From: Microbacterium sp. MYb54 | GTDB taxonomy: Bacteria; Actinomycetota; Actinomycetes; Actinomycetales; Microbacteriaceae | Length of the DNA: 64,000 bases | Reading direction: 5' to 3' | NCBI RefSeq assembly: GCF_002979515.1 | Contig: NZ_PCPA01000017.1 | Location: 1 to 64,000, forward strand | Shown here: one piece after another, positions 36,183 through 45,496 of the stretch | Position numbering within the stretch: position 1 is the first letter of the stretch | How the letters are laid out: every line of letters starts with the position of its first letter | Translations under genes and position numbers: made by a program | Notes under the pieces: generated by a model | The model's database searches: none | Seen by the model: the letters and a program-made list of their open reading frames with translations, nothing else | What the model was told of the DNA's origin: nothing

Positions 36183-36229
36183 GGATAGCTCATCCGGAAC
36201 GCGCTACGGTGAAAGGGATACATCATCCG
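36183..36229. promoter_or_regulatory. Two 14-bp direct repeats between divergent genes
   Basis: GGATAGCTCATCCG (36183-36196) and GGATACATCATCCG (36216-36229) differ at two positions, with starts 33 bases apart (about three helical turns). Each is partly self-complementary (GGAT/ATCC). They lie between the divergent TetR and hydrolase genes and are probable operators. Confidence 0.55.
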
Positions 36230-36247
36230 TTCCCGATGGGAGTTCTC

Positions 36248-37132
36248 GTGGTCAGTCTGCGCAGCCGCCTATTGACGGGCGCCGTCCGGCTCGTCCGGCT
36301 GCGGGACACCCAGTTCGACCCCGCCCGATTCCGGACGAGGCCGGCGCCGGATCCGAGGCGGTACCGACCGCCGGGTCGACTTCGACGTCGAGTGCATATG
36401 GACCAGACGATCTTCGATTCCTGGCCGGTCTATACCCTCACCCCCGCAGCCGTCCGGGGCGGACACGTGCTGTTCCTGCATGGCGGCGCCTTCGCCGCCG
36501 AGATCCAGCACGCACATTGGAGCTTCGCGGCACGACTGGCCGAGCGAACGGGGCGGATCGTCACGGTGCCGATCTACCCCCTGGTTCCGAACGCGACCCA
36601 TCTCGACGTCCAACCGGTGCTGCGGCGGCTGTTCTCCACCCTGGCCCGGTCGGACGGCACCGCGGTCGTCGGGGACTCCGCCGGTGCCGCACTCGCCGTC
36701 GGTCTGGTCGCCGGGCTGACCCAGGACGATCCCCGTCCGGACCGGGTCGTGCTGCTCAGCCCATTGATCGATCTGACCTTGACCAACCCCCGTATCGACC
36801 AGGTCGCACCGCGCGATCCCTTGCTGCGCGCGGACCACCTGCGCGAGCTCTCGCAGCTCTACGCCGGCGAACTGGGGCTGTCAGCCCCGCAGGTGAACCC
36901 GATCGACGCGCCCCTGAATGATCTTGGACCGGTCGAGGTGTTCACCGGGACCCGCGACCTGCTGAATCCCGATGCCCACCTTTTCCACGACCGGGCGAAC
37001 TCCGAGACCGGCACGGTCGTCACGGTGCACGAGTATCCCGATCTCGTTCACGACTGGATGCTGCTGCCGATCCCCGAGGCTGAGGACGTCCTGCGCACCC
37101 TTACCGAGCTGCTGACCCGAACGCCGTCCTGA
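36248..37132 (+). CDS. Alpha/beta-hydrolase (HSL-like esterase)
   Basis: About 294 residues from the GTG at 36248, which has GGGAG at good distance; ATG 36236 and GTG 36209 are alternatives. The oxyanion motif LFLHGGAFAAE and the nucleophile motif VVGDSAGAALAVGL are those of hormone-sensitive-lipase-like esterases. The acid residue lies in FTGTRDLLNPDA and the catalytic His in PDLVHDWMLLP. It hydrolyses an unknown carboxylic ester in the cytoplasm. The TetR gene is divergent and a broken second hydrolase follows after 10 bases. Confidence 0.85.
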   Translation: MVSLRSRLLTGAVRLVRLRDTQFDPARFRTRPAPDPRRYRPPGRLRRRVHMDQTIFDSWPVYTLTPAAVRGGHVLFLHGGAFAAEIQHAHWSFAARLAERTGRIVTVPIYPLVPNATHLDVQPVLRRLFSTLARSDGTAVVGDSAGAALAVGLVAGLTQDDPRPDRVVLLSPLIDLTLTNPRIDQVAPRDPLLRADHLRELSQLYAGELGLSAPQVNPIDAPLNDLGPVEVFTGTRDLLNPDAHLFHDRANSETGTVVTVHEYPDLVHDWMLLPIPEAEDVLRTLTELLTRTPS

Positions 37133-37142
37133 GGAGGACACC

Positions 37143-37587
37143 GTGGCCAACACCCCTGCCCCGCGCCACCCCCTGCCCATGGTGGAGAATGTGCCGCACC
37201 TTCCGGCCGGCTTCACCGCGATGTTCACGAGCCGCTTCGTCGAACTGCACGGCCTTACCCTGCATGCCATCGTCGGCGACGGGCCACAATTGCTGCTCCT
37301 GCCAGCCTGGCCACAACTCTGGTACGGCTGGCGCCAGGTGATGCCGACGCTTGGCCGAGAACTTCACCGTGGTGGCCGCCGATCTTCGTGGTGTCGGCGC
37401 GAGCGACAAGCCGCCGACCGGCTACGACGCCGCCACCCTGGCCGACGACATGGCCGGGCTGATGACCCAGCTCGGCCATGATGACTTCGCGGTGGCGGGA
37501 TACGACCTCGGAATGATCGTGGGCTACGCCCTGGCAGCCGGTCACCGAGACCGGGTGACCCGCCTTGCCGTCGCCGAGGGGCTGTAG
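37143..37587 (+). pseudogene. Second alpha/beta-hydrolase, frameshifted and truncated
   Basis: The first frame reads MANTPAPRHPLPMVENVPHL, LHGLTLHAIVGDGPQLLLLP and WPQLWYGWRQVMPTL; the natural continuation AENFTVVAADLRGVGASDKP is in another frame, so a frameshift lies near 37350. It then stops after AGYDLGMIVGYALAAGHRDR and VTRLAVAEGL at 37587. Epoxide-hydrolase/haloperoxidase-like relatives are about 290 residues, so more than half is missing. It was probably co-transcribed with the preceding hydrolase. Confidence 0.75.
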
Positions 37588-37686
37588 TGATCGCGGCCTT
37601 CGCATCCCTGACTAGGAGGGGAGAAGTGAGGCCGATACCGAGACCGATGCGATCGGACAAACAGCGAACGCGGTGTGCTGCAGGCA

Positions 37687-38151
37687 TCAGGAAGCGTTCG
37701 CCGTGCGGAGGAGCTCCATCGCCGCAGCGACCGCTCGCACCTGCTCCTCGCCGAGGACTTCGAAGACGTGTTGTCGATTGATGTCCGCGATGAGGCATCG
37801 GATTTCCGCCGCCATCTCCGCCCCGGCGGGCGTCAGCTCGAGGTAGACCATCCGGCGATCCTCAGGGATCGTGGTGCGGGTGACGAGCCCTCGTGCCACC
37901 AGTCGGTCCGCCACCTTCGTGTATCCACCGGAGGTGAAGCTTGCGCTCCTCGCCAATGCCGCCATGGAGGAGCGGCGGTCGGGATCGCTGCCGAGGAGGA
38001 CCATCGAGTCGACCTCGGCCTCGTTCAGGGAGAACGCCGCTCTGAGCGCTCCGTGAAGCCGCTTGTTGGTCAGCTCGACGCCTTTGAAGATCGTCCCCCA
38101 CAGCTCGATCGAGTCGGCGTCTGTCACGGTGACCGGATTCGGCGCGGACAT
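37687..38151 (-). CDS. MarR-family regulator
   Basis: A 154-residue regulator. The winged helix is clear: SMAALARSASFTSGGYTKVA, then DRLVARGLVTRTTIPEDRRM and VYLELTPAGAEM. Flanking helices form the dimerisation domain. It lies downstream of the truncated MFS gene on the same strand, the usual regulator/drug-exporter pairing. The ligand is unknown. Confidence 0.87.
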   Translation of the reverse strand: MSAPNPVTVTDADSIELWGTIFKGVELTNKRLHGALRAAFSLNEAEVDSMVLLGSDPDRRSSMAALARSASFTSGGYTKVADRLVARGLVTRTTIPEDRRMVYLELTPAGAEMAAEIRCLIADINRQHVFEVLGEEQVRAVAAAMELLRTANAS

Positions 38152-38226
38152 CAGCCGACCTCTCTGCGATTCCGGTGGAAGGCGTCGTCAGGAGCAACCC
38201 GCCCCGCGGACCGGGCTACCGATATC

Positions 38227-38960
38227 TTACCTCTGTGGCGCCCGCAGGTTCGCGGAGAACGCGACGGCCGCGAGCGCCACGACGCCGGCGACGACGATCA
38301 CCGTCGCGGTCTGGAGCGTGATGATCGGGGCCAGGACGCCGATGGTGAGAACCGGGATGGCGAGACCACTCTGAGCGGCGATGAAGTACGCCGCGACGGA
38401 CCTGGCGTGGGTCTCGTGCGGCACGGCGTCGACCAGTTGGGCGAGCCCTCCCATGAATGCCATCCCTGCGCCGACTCCGCCTGTGATCGTGCCGAGCGAG
38501 AAGGCCAGGAGATTCGTCGCCAGCAGTCCCGAGAGCACCAGCCCTAGGGATGCCGCCAGCAGCGGGAGCCCAACCAGCACGAGCGTACGGCTCTCTCGCC
38601 CCCGGAAGATGAGCTGTGCGACGGTCCCGACCACGAACAGCACGAACGTGGCGGCGCCGGCGATCGCGAGGTTGTCGATGTGAAGAGAATCGTGGATGAA
38701 GCGCGGCGTCAAGCTGGAGAACAATCCGAGCAGTGTGAACGTGGGAACGACGACGAGGACGGATCGCACGTAGACTCCTCGCGCCGTTCTCGGAACCCCC
38801 ACGCGCGGCGTCCAATCCACTCGATGTCCTGGTGTGCGTGGATTCGTCTCCGGGATGAGCAGCGTGAGGACCATCGCCACGACGAGCAGCGCCAGGAAGA
38901 AGACGAAGACAAGGACGAGCGGGTGCGGCAGATACTGGGCGCTGCGCGTCGTCCGCACGA
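38227..38960 (-). pseudogene. MFS transporter, N-terminal half missing
   Basis: The frame starts within RTTRSAQYLPHPLVLVFVFF and encodes about seven membrane segments ending FSANLRAPQR. It corresponds to the C-terminal half of a roughly 400-residue drug-type permease (VVPTFTLLGLFSSLTPRF; GGLAQLVDAVPHETHARSVA). Upstream there is no start or N-terminal half; the region up to 39.1 kb shows only out-of-frame scraps. The MarR gene follows after 75 bases, so this was its partner transporter. Possibly translated from ATG 38958, but unlikely to work. Confidence 0.65.
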
Positions 38961-39224
38961 CGGTCGTCTTCGCCGGAATTGTTGGCTACGTGCCGGGCGT
39001 CGCCATGGCCTCGAGCGGCAGCGGCATCGGCCTCGTCGTTGAGTAACGTCTGCGCGCCGTCGACGCCGGAGCATCCGACCAGGGACGCGCATCGTGCGTC
39101 GCGCACAACAGTACGTTTCCGACAACCGGGGAGCTGGTGCGCACTGTCGGGGCGGCGCTACACAATTGGCCTACGCTGGAGGGGGCGAAGATCGGCCTCC
39201 TATCGATCCGTCTTTGGGGGACGA

Positions 39225-40532
39225 ATGCGGTTGTCGGTCATTGGCTGCGGCTATCTCGGTGCCGTGCATGCAGCGGTGATGGCGTCTTTGGGACACGAGG
39301 TGATCGGCGTCGACATTGACTCGTCACAGATCGAGTCCCTCGCCGGGGGACGCGCGCCTTTCTATGAGCCCGGGTTGAAGGTCCTTCTCGAAGAAGGACA
39401 TGCCTCGGGACTACTGTCTTTCACTACCGACATCGCTGCCGTCGAAGGAGCACGCATTCACTTCGTGTGCGTCGGCACTCCGCAGCAGGACGGGACCAAC
39501 GCCGCCGACCTGCGATATCTGCACAGAGCAATCGACGATCTGATCCCTCACGTGAACCCGGGTGATGTCGTCGTCGGACGATCTACTGTGCCGGTCGGGA
39601 CTGCCTCTTCTCTCGCGGAGCGGTTGTCCGTTCTCGGGGTGTCCCTCTTGTGGAACCCGGAGTTCTTGCGAGAAGGGCACGCGGTGGACGACACGCTTGC
39701 ACCGGATCGCATCGTGATCGGCGCCCCAGCGACTACGGCCGGGCAAGCGGGGATCCGCACTCTACGCGAGGCATATGAGCGACTGCTCGCAGCTGACGTC
39801 CCGCTCGTCCTCACGGGACTTGAGACTGCAGAACTTGCGAAAGTGGCAGCAAACGCGTTTCTCGCGACAAAGATCTCATTCGCCAACGCAATGGCTGAGA
39901 TCGCCGACGCGACCGGCGCTGACGTCGTCACCTTGGCAGACGCAATGGGGCACGATATCAGAATCGGACGGAAAAACCTGAATGCGGGCATCGGTTTTGG
40001 AGGCGGCTGCCTACCGAAAGATCTGCGCGCACTGGCCGCGCGGGCGTCGGAGTTGAAGGCCACCGTGGTGGAGCGTTTTCTTCTCAATGTGGATGAGATA
40101 AACCTTCGCGCGCGGACTCGGTTGGTCGACATTGTGGTCGATGAGCTGGGGGGCAGCGTCCAGGGACGGCGCATCTGCATTCTCGGGGCCGCCTTCAAAC
40201 CTCAAAGCGATGACGTGCGCGATTCTCCGGCGCTCGAGGTCGCCCATCACTTGCGTCGGCGGGGCGCCGTCGTCGTCGTCACCGACCCCGCAGCTGTCGA
40301 GAATGCTCGTCGCCATCATCCTGAGCTGAGGATCGTCGAAGAGGTTGACGACGCTCTCGACGACGCAGAAGTGATCCTCGTGCTCACCGACTGGCCGCAG
40401 TTCTCTCAGGAGCTGTCGCCGAAGTCCGTCATGGAGCGCACGCCCGCGAGGACGATCATCGATGGGCGCAACTGCCTGACCGCGCACGAATGGATCGATG
40501 CCGGATGGCGGTACGCAGCGGTCGGCCGCTGA
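39225..40532 (+). CDS. UDP-glucose 6-dehydrogenase
   Basis: A 435-residue UDP-sugar dehydrogenase: oxidises UDP-glucose to UDP-glucuronate with two NAD+. The ATG at 39225 follows GGGGGA. The N-terminal Rossmann motif is SVIGCGYLGAVHAAVMASLG; the middle domain holds the catalytic Cys262 in GFGGGCLPKDLRA; the UDP-binding domain has LGAAFKPQSDDVRDSPALEV. Full family length. It converges on the ABC-F gene with 13 bases between the stops. With the decarboxylase-like SDR at 44.5-45.5 kb it would supply UDP-xylose or a related pentose donor, so I place it in the biosynthetic locus. Confidence 0.9.
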   Translation: MRLSVIGCGYLGAVHAAVMASLGHEVIGVDIDSSQIESLAGGRAPFYEPGLKVLLEEGHASGLLSFTTDIAAVEGARIHFVCVGTPQQDGTNAADLRYLHRAIDDLIPHVNPGDVVVGRSTVPVGTASSLAERLSVLGVSLLWNPEFLREGHAVDDTLAPDRIVIGAPATTAGQAGIRTLREAYERLLAADVPLVLTGLETAELAKVAANAFLATKISFANAMAEIADATGADVVTLADAMGHDIRIGRKNLNAGIGFGGGCLPKDLRALAARASELKATVVERFLLNVDEINLRARTRLVDIVVDELGGSVQGRRICILGAAFKPQSDDVRDSPALEVAHHLRRRGAVVVVTDPAAVENARRHHPELRIVEEVDDALDDAEVILVLTDWPQFSQELSPKSVMERTPARTIIDGRNCLTAHEWIDAGWRYAAVGR

Positions 40533-40545
40533 AGTCGGGATTGGC

Positions 40546-42192
40546 TTAGAGCGCCGACTCCATCAGCAGCCCGCCGTCGAGTACCCAGCGTCTCGTGAAG
40601 CTCACGGCTTCGAGCATCCTCCTGTCGTGAGTCACGACGAGCATCGTTCCGTCGTAGGCGTCGAGAGCAGCCTCCAACTGCTCGATTGCCTCGAGGTCGA
40701 GATGGTTGGTCGGCTCGTCGAGCAGCAGCAGGTTCACGCCCATGGCCTGAAGCACTGCCATCGCTGCACGGGTCCGCTCTCCGAGGGAGAGTTCGCCGGT
40801 GCGGCGGCGGATATCCTCTGGGCCCAACTGGAACTTCGCAAGCAGCGTGCGCACCTCTCTGGCTTCCAAGCCGGGCAGCGTCTGCGACACGGCGCTGACC
40901 AGGTCGAGCTCCTCGGGGAGTGTCTGCCGCCGCTGATCGATGACGCCTACGGACAGCCCAGTCCCGAACGAGACTCGTCCCGAAGTTGGCACGACGGACC
41001 CGCGGAGGGCGTCGAACAGAGTGGATTTCCCTGACCCGTTCTCGCCTACAACGGCGATGCGATCGCCTCGACGGATCTCAGCGCGGATGGGGCCCAGCGT
41101 GAAGCCGAGCTCCCGCGTAACCACTACGTCATCCAAGGTCGCGAGCACCGTCGGTGGACGCAGCCCCGCTGCGATCGAGAATTGCAGGCTCCATTCTTTC
41201 CTCGGCTCCTCCACGACCTCCAGGCGCTCGACCTTCTGTTCTGCGATGCGCGCTTTGTGCGCCTGCTTCTCGGTGCCCTCAACGGCGGCCCTGCGTGCCA
41301 TCTTGTCGGTGCTCTGGCTGCTGGTCCGTTGGCGACGAAGACCTTGGTTCACCCAGTCCCGCTGCGTCCGAGCTCTCGCCAGCAGATCGTCTTTAGTCCG
41401 GGTGTAGGACTCAAAGGCCTCGCGCCGTTGCGCGCGCCGGTGACCTCGCTCGTGGAGGAAGGCGTCGTATCCGCCGCCGTAGACGTTAACCTCGTCCTGT
41501 CCGCTGTCGATCTCGACCACACGATCGACGACGCGGCTCAGCAGCTCCCGGTCGTGGCTGACGAGGACGATGGCGCTCGTTGAGCCTGCGATGAACGCTT
41601 CAAGCAGGGTGAGCCCCGCCAGATCGAGGTCATTCGTCGGCTCATCGAGAAGGAAGAGATCGAACCTGCTCAGCATCAGACTCGCCAGCCGGATCCTGCT
41701 CCCCTCGCCACCGGAAAGCTCTGACATGTGCTCTGCGTGACGGCCTTCCATGCGCACGGCGCTCAGAGCCGGGCCGATCCGTGATTCGAAGTCAGACGCA
41801 CCGGACGCTAAGAACCGATCGAGGGCATCCTCGTAACGATCGGCCGCGCCAATGACATCGGTTCCCAGCGCCGCGGCCGCCGTCTCGAGATCGTGTCGGG
41901 CCACGTCCACCCCTGTGCGACGCGCGAGGTAGTCTTCGATGCTCTCGTCGGCACTCCAGTCGGCGCTCTGCGCGAAGTATCCAATCCGTGCGTTGCGCCG
42001 AGAGTAGCTGATGCTTCCGCTCGACGGAGGGACCTCGCCGGCGAGGACTCGCAGAAGCGTCGACTTGCCCGCGCCGTTGGGGCCGATCACCCCGACAACC
42101 TCGCGGTCGTGAGCGCTCAGGTCCAGTCCCGCGAACAACTGCGTCTGCCCGTTGCCTACGGTTAGCCCGTGGGCGGTGACGGCCGCGTTCAT
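40546..42192 (-). CDS. ABC-F family ATPase (probable ribosome protection)
   Basis: A 548-residue cytoplasmic protein with two ABC domains and no membrane segment. First domain: Walker A GPNGAGKST, signature LSGGEGSRIRLA, Walker B LFLLDEPTNDLD. A charged linker of about 85 residues follows, then the second domain: GENGSGKST, LSLGERTRAAMA, LLLLDEPTNHLD. The duplicated EPTN motifs define ABC-F. Members either act as translation factors or protect ribosomes from antibiotics; as last gene of a biosynthetic operon with an exporter, self-protection is likely. The start at 42192 follows GGAGAGAGGAGACGAC, 31 bases after the previous stop. Confidence 0.87.
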   Translation of the reverse strand: MNAAVTAHGLTVGNGQTQLFAGLDLSAHDREVVGVIGPNGAGKSTLLRVLAGEVPPSSGSISYSRRNARIGYFAQSADWSADESIEDYLARRTGVDVARHDLETAAAALGTDVIGAADRYEDALDRFLASGASDFESRIGPALSAVRMEGRHAEHMSELSGGEGSRIRLASLMLSRFDLFLLDEPTNDLDLAGLTLLEAFIAGSTSAIVLVSHDRELLSRVVDRVVEIDSGQDEVNVYGGGYDAFLHERGHRRAQRREAFESYTRTKDDLLARARTQRDWVNQGLRRQRTSSQSTDKMARRAAVEGTEKQAHKARIAEQKVERLEVVEEPRKEWSLQFSIAAGLRPPTVLATLDDVVVTRELGFTLGPIRAEIRRGDRIAVVGENGSGKSTLFDALRGSVVPTSGRVSFGTGLSVGVIDQRRQTLPEELDLVSAVSQTLPGLEAREVRTLLAKFQLGPEDIRRRTGELSLGERTRAAMAVLQAMGVNLLLLDEPTNHLDLEAIEQLEAALDAYDGTMLVVTHDRRMLEAVSFTRRWVLDGGLLMESAL

Positions 42193-42223
42193 GTCGTCTC
42201 CTCTCTCCGCTTCCTGCAGGTTC

Positions 42224-43213
42224 TCACGCCTGCAGGATCGACATCGATCGTTGCAGCAGCGGAATCTCTGCATCGCGCAACGAGAGCAGCGCATCGCGAG
42301 GAGAGAGAGTCCGCTGGTGACCGAGGTGTTCGATCCGCAATAGGTCGTTTCGAAGTCTGAGGCTCGCGCGCTGGAGTCTATTGAACTCCGGAAGTAGGTC
42401 GTCAAGCGCGGGGAACGTCGAGGCGAGGTGTTTCATCCGCGCCGCCATGAGTCGCTTGTGCTCCCACAGCACTTGGAGGTGCCGAATGTCGTATTCGATT
42501 GAGCCTCGAAGATAGCCGGCGAGGTAGTCGGCGAGCGGCTCGTAGGTCTCGACGCCATAGAAGCGCTCCATCGGGGCAGTCTCCATCGCGAAGTGCGTGG
42601 ACGTGTTGAAACCTTCCACATACTCCCCCAGCGTCCTCACGACGAGCTCGACGTCGACACCGTACTCCGATCCGTCACGCGGCTTGTAGAGGATCATCGG
42701 GGTCTCGAAGTCGACATTCTCGTCGAGGCTGGCGCTCGCCGCCTCGAACTGCTCGACTGGTATCGCCAGCGAGGACAGCTGATAGCGCTCGTCGTATCCG
42801 AACGCTTGAATCGTGCCGGCGGCGGGATCGAATCCGTGGATGAGTACGTCGTGTGGATACATTTCCTCGCGGTGGTACCTCCGGCGCTCGACGTGCCACT
42901 CGTCCCACATGAGATAGACATACCATCCGTCCGCGACCGCATCGGCTATGTTCTGCAGGAGGCGAGGCCCCGCGAACCACTCGCGTCGGACGCGATGACT
43001 CGACAGCCAGGGGCTGCGCGCGTAGTCATTGAGGTAGAAGCAGAACGGTACGTGGCAGGCCTGGCCGCGCGGGTCATAGGCGAGTTGGATGTAGTTGCTG
43101 TAGAGCCACTGCTCCGACCCCGGTGACTGCGCGATGATCGAGAGGGGGAAAGCGTAGAACTGGTAGGCGTACGCGGCGGGTTTCGAGACTGGCAAAAGGG
43201 TCGGCTTAGGCAT
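42224..43213 (-). CDS. Unassigned protein, BtrH/C39-like in part
   Basis: A 329-residue soluble protein. The middle reads NIADAVADGWYVYLMWDEWH, then YPHDVLIHGFDPAAGTIQAF and GYDERYQLSSLAIPVEQFEA. A strand-rich H-x-x-L-I-x-G-[FY]-D pattern followed by a Y-D segment recalls the papain/C39-like N-terminal domain of BtrH-type proteins from secondary-metabolite clusters, which move acyl groups from carrier proteins. I do not see a clear catalytic Cys before it (only Cys at about 52 and 57), so this is tentative. The C-terminal third is helical. It overlaps the MFS gene by 8 bases. Confidence 0.5.
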   Translation of the reverse strand: MPKPTLLPVSKPAAYAYQFYAFPLSIIAQSPGSEQWLYSNYIQLAYDPRGQACHVPFCFYLNDYARSPWLSSHRVRREWFAGPRLLQNIADAVADGWYVYLMWDEWHVERRRYHREEMYPHDVLIHGFDPAAGTIQAFGYDERYQLSSLAIPVEQFEAASASLDENVDFETPMILYKPRDGSEYGVDVELVVRTLGEYVEGFNTSTHFAMETAPMERFYGVETYEPLADYLAGYLRGSIEYDIRHLQVLWEHKRLMAARMKHLASTFPALDDLLPEFNRLQRASLRLRNDLLRIEHLGHQRTLSPRDALLSLRDAEIPLLQRSMSILQA

Positions 43214-44453
43214 TCTCGACTCCTGCTGGGGAAGGTGCGTTCGGCGTCGAACGGAGGAACGCCTTGAGGTAGGGCAGCAACGGGACGGCGATCAAGGCGG
43301 CGACGACCACGGTGCCCACCAACGGGCCACCGGCGACCAGCGCTGGTCCGACCATCGTGCCGACGACGGCGGCGCTGTCGATTCCAGGCATGTACAACGC
43401 GAAGAACGGTCCGACTGAGCTCCCCGGGATCAGGCGCTGCACGTCGGCGAAGAAGGCCGTGGTGGCCATTGACTCGAACAGGCCGCCGAGAACGAGCAGG
43501 GTCATACTCAACGCCAAAGACGTGCTGAGCCCGACGCCCACGAGTGCAATCGCCTCAATAACGTTGCCGAGCACGTAGATAGGGCCGATCCACCGGACCG
43601 GGAGCCCGGCTCCGATCAGCCCTCCCACCACGGCCCCCAGAGCCATCGACCCGAGTAGCAGCGGCAGGGCGGCCGGGTTGTCCGGGAACGCGAACGTCGC
43701 CAGCGCGACCAGGATCATTCGCATCGCGCTCACGGCGACGGTGTAGAAGAGACCAGTGATCACGTACCCCTGCACCCGTGGCTGACGTACGATCGTCAGC
43801 CACGTGCGCGCGTTCTCTCGGGAGAAGAAGCGGCCAGCGGGCTCCAGCGCGACCTTCTTCAGCCTGGTGAGCAGCGCGGCGGCCGCGATCATCGCCACGG
43901 CCTCGGCGGTGAACAGCGTCTCGACCGATGCGACCGCTAGCACGATCGCGGCGACGAGCGGACCGAGCACCTGAGGAGCTCGCTCCGCGAAGACGATGAG
44001 GCCGTTCCCGCTCATAATTCTGTCGGGGGGCACTGTACCCGCCCGCAGGGCCATCATGGCCGGTCCGGCGCCCACCGCGGCGACGCCGTTCAACACCGAC
44101 ACGACGTTCAACTGCCACAGTTCCGTCGTCAGAGGAATGACGAGCGTCGTGAGTCCGGCGGCGACGATCGAGGCTGCGGCGACCCATCGTGCGTCGAAGC
44201 GTGACAGGATCCACGCCGCGACCCCACCGGCGAGGATCATCGGCACGAGACGGATCGCGACGGTCACGGCGAGCTCGCTGCCGAACCCGTACCGCTGCAC
44301 GACGAGGATAGGTAGCGCGACCACCGTGATCGATGAGCCGAGGTTCATCACGAACATCGCGGTCACGAGCCGCAGGAACGACGGTGTCATGGTTGCACGG
44401 AGATCACCTACGTTGCCGCGCACACCGTTCCAGAGAAGCGAGAGAAATCGCAC
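43206..44453 (-). CDS. MFS exporter (EntS/MFS_3-like)
   Basis: A 415-residue permease with about 12 membrane segments. The opening SFLRLVTAMFVMNLGSSITV and the loop after segment 2 (ILSRFDARWVAA) fit the drug/siderophore efflux subgroup of the major facilitator superfamily. It probably exports the product of the surrounding operon. It lies 50 bases after the SDR gene and overlaps the next gene by 8 bases. The substrate cannot be read from sequence. Confidence 0.85.
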   Translation of the reverse strand: MRFLSLLWNGVRGNVGDLRATMTPSFLRLVTAMFVMNLGSSITVVALPILVVQRYGFGSELAVTVAIRLVPMILAGGVAAWILSRFDARWVAAASIVAAGLTTLVIPLTTELWQLNVVSVLNGVAAVGAGPAMMALRAGTVPPDRIMSGNGLIVFAERAPQVLGPLVAAIVLAVASVETLFTAEAVAMIAAAALLTRLKKVALEPAGRFFSRENARTWLTIVRQPRVQGYVITGLFYTVAVSAMRMILVALATFAFPDNPAALPLLLGSMALGAVVGGLIGAGLPVRWIGPIYVLGNVIEAIALVGVGLSTSLALSMTLLVLGGLFESMATTAFFADVQRLIPGSSVGPFFALYMPGIDSAAVVGTMVGPALVAGGPLVGTVVVAALIAVPLLPYLKAFLRSTPNAPSPAGVENA

Positions 44454-44503
44454 GTTGGGCCTTCTTGTCAGGGTTGCGGAGGATGAAGTTCGGGAGCAAG
44501 TCC

Positions 44504-45496
44504 TTAGCTGTCTGACGCGGGGGAGCGGGAGGCATCGGACTCGGGGGCACGGTGTCTCATCTGCGCGACTGTCCTCTCGATACCGACCTCGAAGGGTACG
44601 CGAGCGCTCCAGCCCAATATTGAGCGGGCCAGCGCAGTGTCCGGTCTACGGCGAGCGGGATCGTCCTGCCGCGCGGGACGATGATCGACGCGCAGCTCGC
44701 AGCCCATCGCCTGTGCCGTCGCGATGAGGAGGTCCATCACCGTTCGCTCGTCGTCGTTGCCGATGTTGACCGGTCCGCTTGCGGTGCTGCGTGCCAGGGC
44801 GAGGAGCCCCGAGACGGTGTCGTCGACGTAGCACATGCTCCGGGTCTGGGACCCATCCCCATACACCGGCACCGGCTCTCCCCGGGTGAGGGCCGAGATC
44901 GCGGAAGGGAGGAGCCGCCCATCGCCCAGGCGCATGCCGGGGCCATAGGAGTTGAAGATCCTCGCGATCCGATAGTCGAGGCCTGCGGCCCGACCGAATG
45001 CGGTGATCATTGCCTCCGCGAATCTCTTGCCCTCGTCGTAGACGGCACGGGGTCCGACGGGGTTCACGTTGCCGAAGTAGGTCTCGGGCTGGGGCGTCTG
45101 GAGCGGATCGCCGTACACCTCGCTCGTGCTGGTGAACACGAGTGTCGCCGATGCGCGCTGAGCAACCTCGATGACCGCCCGGGTGCCATCGGCGCAGGTC
45201 GCGAGAGTTTTAGTCGGCGCCCTGAGATAGTCGATAGGCGAGGCGGGGCAGGCGAGGTGGAAGATTTGGTGTACCTCCGCCCCGTCGATGGCGTCGAGCA
45301 TCACATCGATACGGTCGCGATCGGCGATGTCGTGCACGAGGAGCCGGAATCCGGCCCGCTCTTCCACGCGGACCGCATCCGGGCTCTCGCTCGACCGGTC
45401 GTCGACACCGATTACCGCGTGGCCCTGATCTAGGAGGGCTTGGGAGAGGGAACTTCCGAGGAAGCCCAGAGCTCCTGTGATCATGAATGTGCTCAT
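44504..45496 (-). CDS. NAD-dependent SDR, UDP-glucuronate decarboxylase-like
   Basis: A 330-residue extended short-chain dehydrogenase. NAD-binding TGALGFLG is at 7-14; the catalytic pair is Tyr153/Lys157 (YDEGK). HLACPASPIDYLRAPTKTL and IARIFNSYGPGMRLGDGR are characteristic of UDP-glucuronate decarboxylase (UDP-xylose synthase) and close dTDP-sugar enzymes. With the UDP-glucose dehydrogenase at 39.2 kb it forms a two-step route UDP-glucose to UDP-glucuronate to UDP-xylose. The ATG overlaps the stop of the diiron gene (ATGA), so translation is coupled. A 4,6-dehydratase reaction is a less likely alternative. Confidence 0.8.
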   Translation of the reverse strand: MSTFMITGALGFLGSSLSQALLDQGHAVIGVDDRSSESPDAVRVEERAGFRLLVHDIADRDRIDVMLDAIDGAEVHQIFHLACPASPIDYLRAPTKTLATCADGTRAVIEVAQRASATLVFTSTSEVYGDPLQTPQPETYFGNVNPVGPRAVYDEGKRFAEAMITAFGRAAGLDYRIARIFNSYGPGMRLGDGRLLPSAISALTRGEPVPVYGDGSQTRSMCYVDDTVSGLLALARSTASGPVNIGNDDERTVMDLLIATAQAMGCELRVDHRPARQDDPARRRPDTALARSILGWSARVPFEVGIERTVAQMRHRAPESDASRSPASDS

